Below are positions 33,224 through 34,412 of a stretch of 34,412 bases of DNA, one piece after another. Source of the stretch: Flammeovirgaceae bacterium (GTDB lineage Bacteria; Bacteroidota; Bacteroidia; Cytophagales; Cyclobacteriaceae); contig JAHEZH010000054.1 of the NCBI GenBank assembly GCA_023251155.1, positions 1 to 34,412 of the forward strand, in the 5' to 3' direction. Made by a program: the position numbers and the translations under genes. The notes under the pieces are model-generated. The model did no database searches. It saw only the letters and a list, made by a program, of their open reading frames with translations, and was not told the DNA's origin. Position 1 is the stretch's first letter. Each line of letters begins with the position of its first letter.

Positions 33224-34412
33224 ATGAAAAAGATGTACCTCCTACTGATCAGCATCATGATCATCTCTTCCGTATCGGCCCAGGACGAAGGATTTATTTA
33301 TGGAAAAATTTACATGGACGATGACCGTTCTTATGAGGGACCCATTCGATGGGGAAAAGAAGAAGTGTATTGGGTGGATGTGTTTAATGCTTCCAAAGAA
33401 GTAAATGAAAACATCCGCTTTCTGACACGCGAAGAAAAAGAACGGCTGGATGAAAAACGCTCGTGGCGAAATGGAAATTTCTCGGCATCCTCTACGCTGC
33501 GCTGGATGGGTTTGGGATCGGGAAGTGATCGCTCGTATGAAGAAGACTACACGCACCAGTTCTCCTGCCAGTTTGGCGATCTGAAATCGATAAAGGTACT
33601 GAGCAGCAAACGGGTGGAACTGGAACTGCAAAACGGAAAGCAGGTACGAGTGAGCGGTGAGGGATATAATGACATCGGTGCGGATCTGAAAATTATTGAC
33701 AAAGAAATAGGGGAGATGGAACTGGACTGGCACCGCATTCAACGAATCGAATTTAAAAGTACCCCTTCCCGGCTTGCACAGAAATTCGGTGAGCCGCTGT
33801 ATGGATCCGTGCAAACATTCCAGGGAACATTTACAGGTTACATTCAATGGGATCATGATGAGCGTGTGTCAACGGATAAACTGGATGGTGAATCCGAAGA
33901 TGGAAAAGTAAGTTTGATGTTTGATAAGATCATTTCGATTGAACCACACCTGAACCGAAGCCATGTCATACTGAAGTCCGGGCGGGAACTGGAGCTGCGT
34001 GGCTCGAACGATGTGAATTCGGATAACAAAGGCATTATCATCACCGATGAAAAAGGAATGATGACGGATGTTCCCTGGGATGAATTCAAAAAACTAACAT
34101 TGATGTCCCCTCCATCAGTTGCCTTGCCTCGCTATGAAAGCTTTAAATCGCAAAAAGAGCTGACGGGCACCGTGGCTACCAAGAGCGGAAAAACCTTGTC
34201 AGGCCGGATAGTTCTTGACCTCGATGAGGAATATGATTTCGAATTGTTTCAGGGAAAGGAAGATGAAATTGAGTTTACAATCCCGCTACGTAACATGAAA
34301 CGGATAGAGGTAACCGGATACAATAGCACCGATGTGTATTTAACCAATGGCAAAAAACTTGCTTTGCATGAATCGCAGGATGTAGGCGAGTTGAATCAGG
34401 GCGTGCTGGTTT
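33224..34412 (+). CDS. Paralog of the three-module exported protein, 3' end outside the window
   Basis: The frame opens with ATG at 33224 and is open to the right edge (396 codons, no stop). A signal peptide ends near VSAQ (about residue 20). It aligns along its length with the protein at 30062. Module one has a FIYGKIY start, RWGKEEVYW, FNASK and HQFSCQFGDL, with a longer insert than its paralog. Module two has FTGYIQWDHDERVSTDKLDG, RGSNDVNSDNKGII and DVPWDEFKKL. Module three starts with LTGTVATKSG and continues with LDLDEEYDFE. The module-two core is almost identical in both paralogs, also at DNA level. It is separated from the LytTR gene by 137 bases and may have its own promoter. Function unknown; periplasmic or surface location inferred from the signal peptide. 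Confidence 0.78.
   Translation, partial: MKKMYLLLISIMIISSVSAQDEGFIYGKIYMDDDRSYEGPIRWGKEEVYWVDVFNASKEVNENIRFLTREEKERLDEKRSWRNGNFSASSTLRWMGLGSGSDRSYEEDYTHQFSCQFGDLKSIKVLSSKRVELELQNGKQVRVSGEGYNDIGADLKIIDKEIGEMELDWHRIQRIEFKSTPSRLAQKFGEPLYGSVQTFQGTFTGYIQWDHDERVSTDKLDGESEDGKVSLMFDKIISIEPHLNRSHVILKSGRELELRGSNDVNSDNKGIIITDEKGMMTDVPWDEFKKLTLMSPPSVALPRYESFKSQKELTGTVATKSGKTLSGRIVLDLDEEYDFELFQGKEDEIEFTIPLRNMKRIEVTGYNSTDVYLTNGKKLALHESQDVGELNQGVLV

Overview
The window reads as chromosomal DNA from a Bacteroidota bacterium, most likely of the class Cytophagia (Cytophagales). The evidence is a SusD-type nutrient-binding protein, the CzcA/CzcC/CzcB order, a DUF5777 barrel with a YceI protein, DUF3500, a LytS/LytTR pair, short AT-rich start regions with few Shine-Dalgarno sites, and frequent ATGA stop/start overlaps. 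The genus is inference. I see no RNA genes, CRISPR arrays, insertion sequences or phage genes.

Layout. (1) 2-4014, plus strand: the end of a susD-like gene carrying an in-frame TAG, a terminator, then two overlapping calcineurin-like phosphoesterase genes. This looks like a phosphoester-scavenging appendix to a SusCD locus. (2) 4141-7072, minus strand: a PadR regulator and a MacB/FtsX-type permease. (3) 7350-18461, plus strand: a compact heavy-metal resistance operon made of a small unnamed protein, an HME-RND pump with an unusual C-terminal extension, an outer-membrane channel, an adaptor lipoprotein, a P-type ATPase that is not of the CPx class, a response regulator and a histidine kinase. 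(4) 18491-20395, minus strand: two PAP2 phosphatase genes. (5) 20558-22442, plus strand: an ECF sigma factor and an overlapping gene whose product appears to combine a cytoplasmic head, one membrane segment, a coiled coil and an outer-membrane-type beta-barrel. (6) 22560-24785, plus strand: two lipoproteins with unusual haem-type Cys-His motifs, a DUF5777 barrel and a YceI protein, with a convergent haem-binding-domain gene at 24813-25310. (7) 25511-29842, minus strand: an APC permease broken by a frameshift in an A10 tract, the decayed 3' end of a DmpA/P1-family peptidase gene, a proline-iminopeptidase-like lipoprotein, an NTF2-like protein and a DUF3500 protein. (8) 30062-34412, plus strand: two paralogous exported proteins built from three tandem beta-rich modules, with a LytS-type kinase and LytTR regulator between them. 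The second paralog runs off the window.

How the genes work together. The metal operon encodes a full tripartite exporter, an inner-membrane ATPase and its likely two-component control. The sigma factor and barrel protein form a candidate one-polypeptide envelope-sensing system. The strongest candidate for something undescribed is the three-repeat protein / LytS / LytTR / three-repeat protein block at the right end. The sigma/barrel pair and the extended RND pump come next. Three genes show decay or breakage: susD, the APC permease and the DmpA-like remnant.
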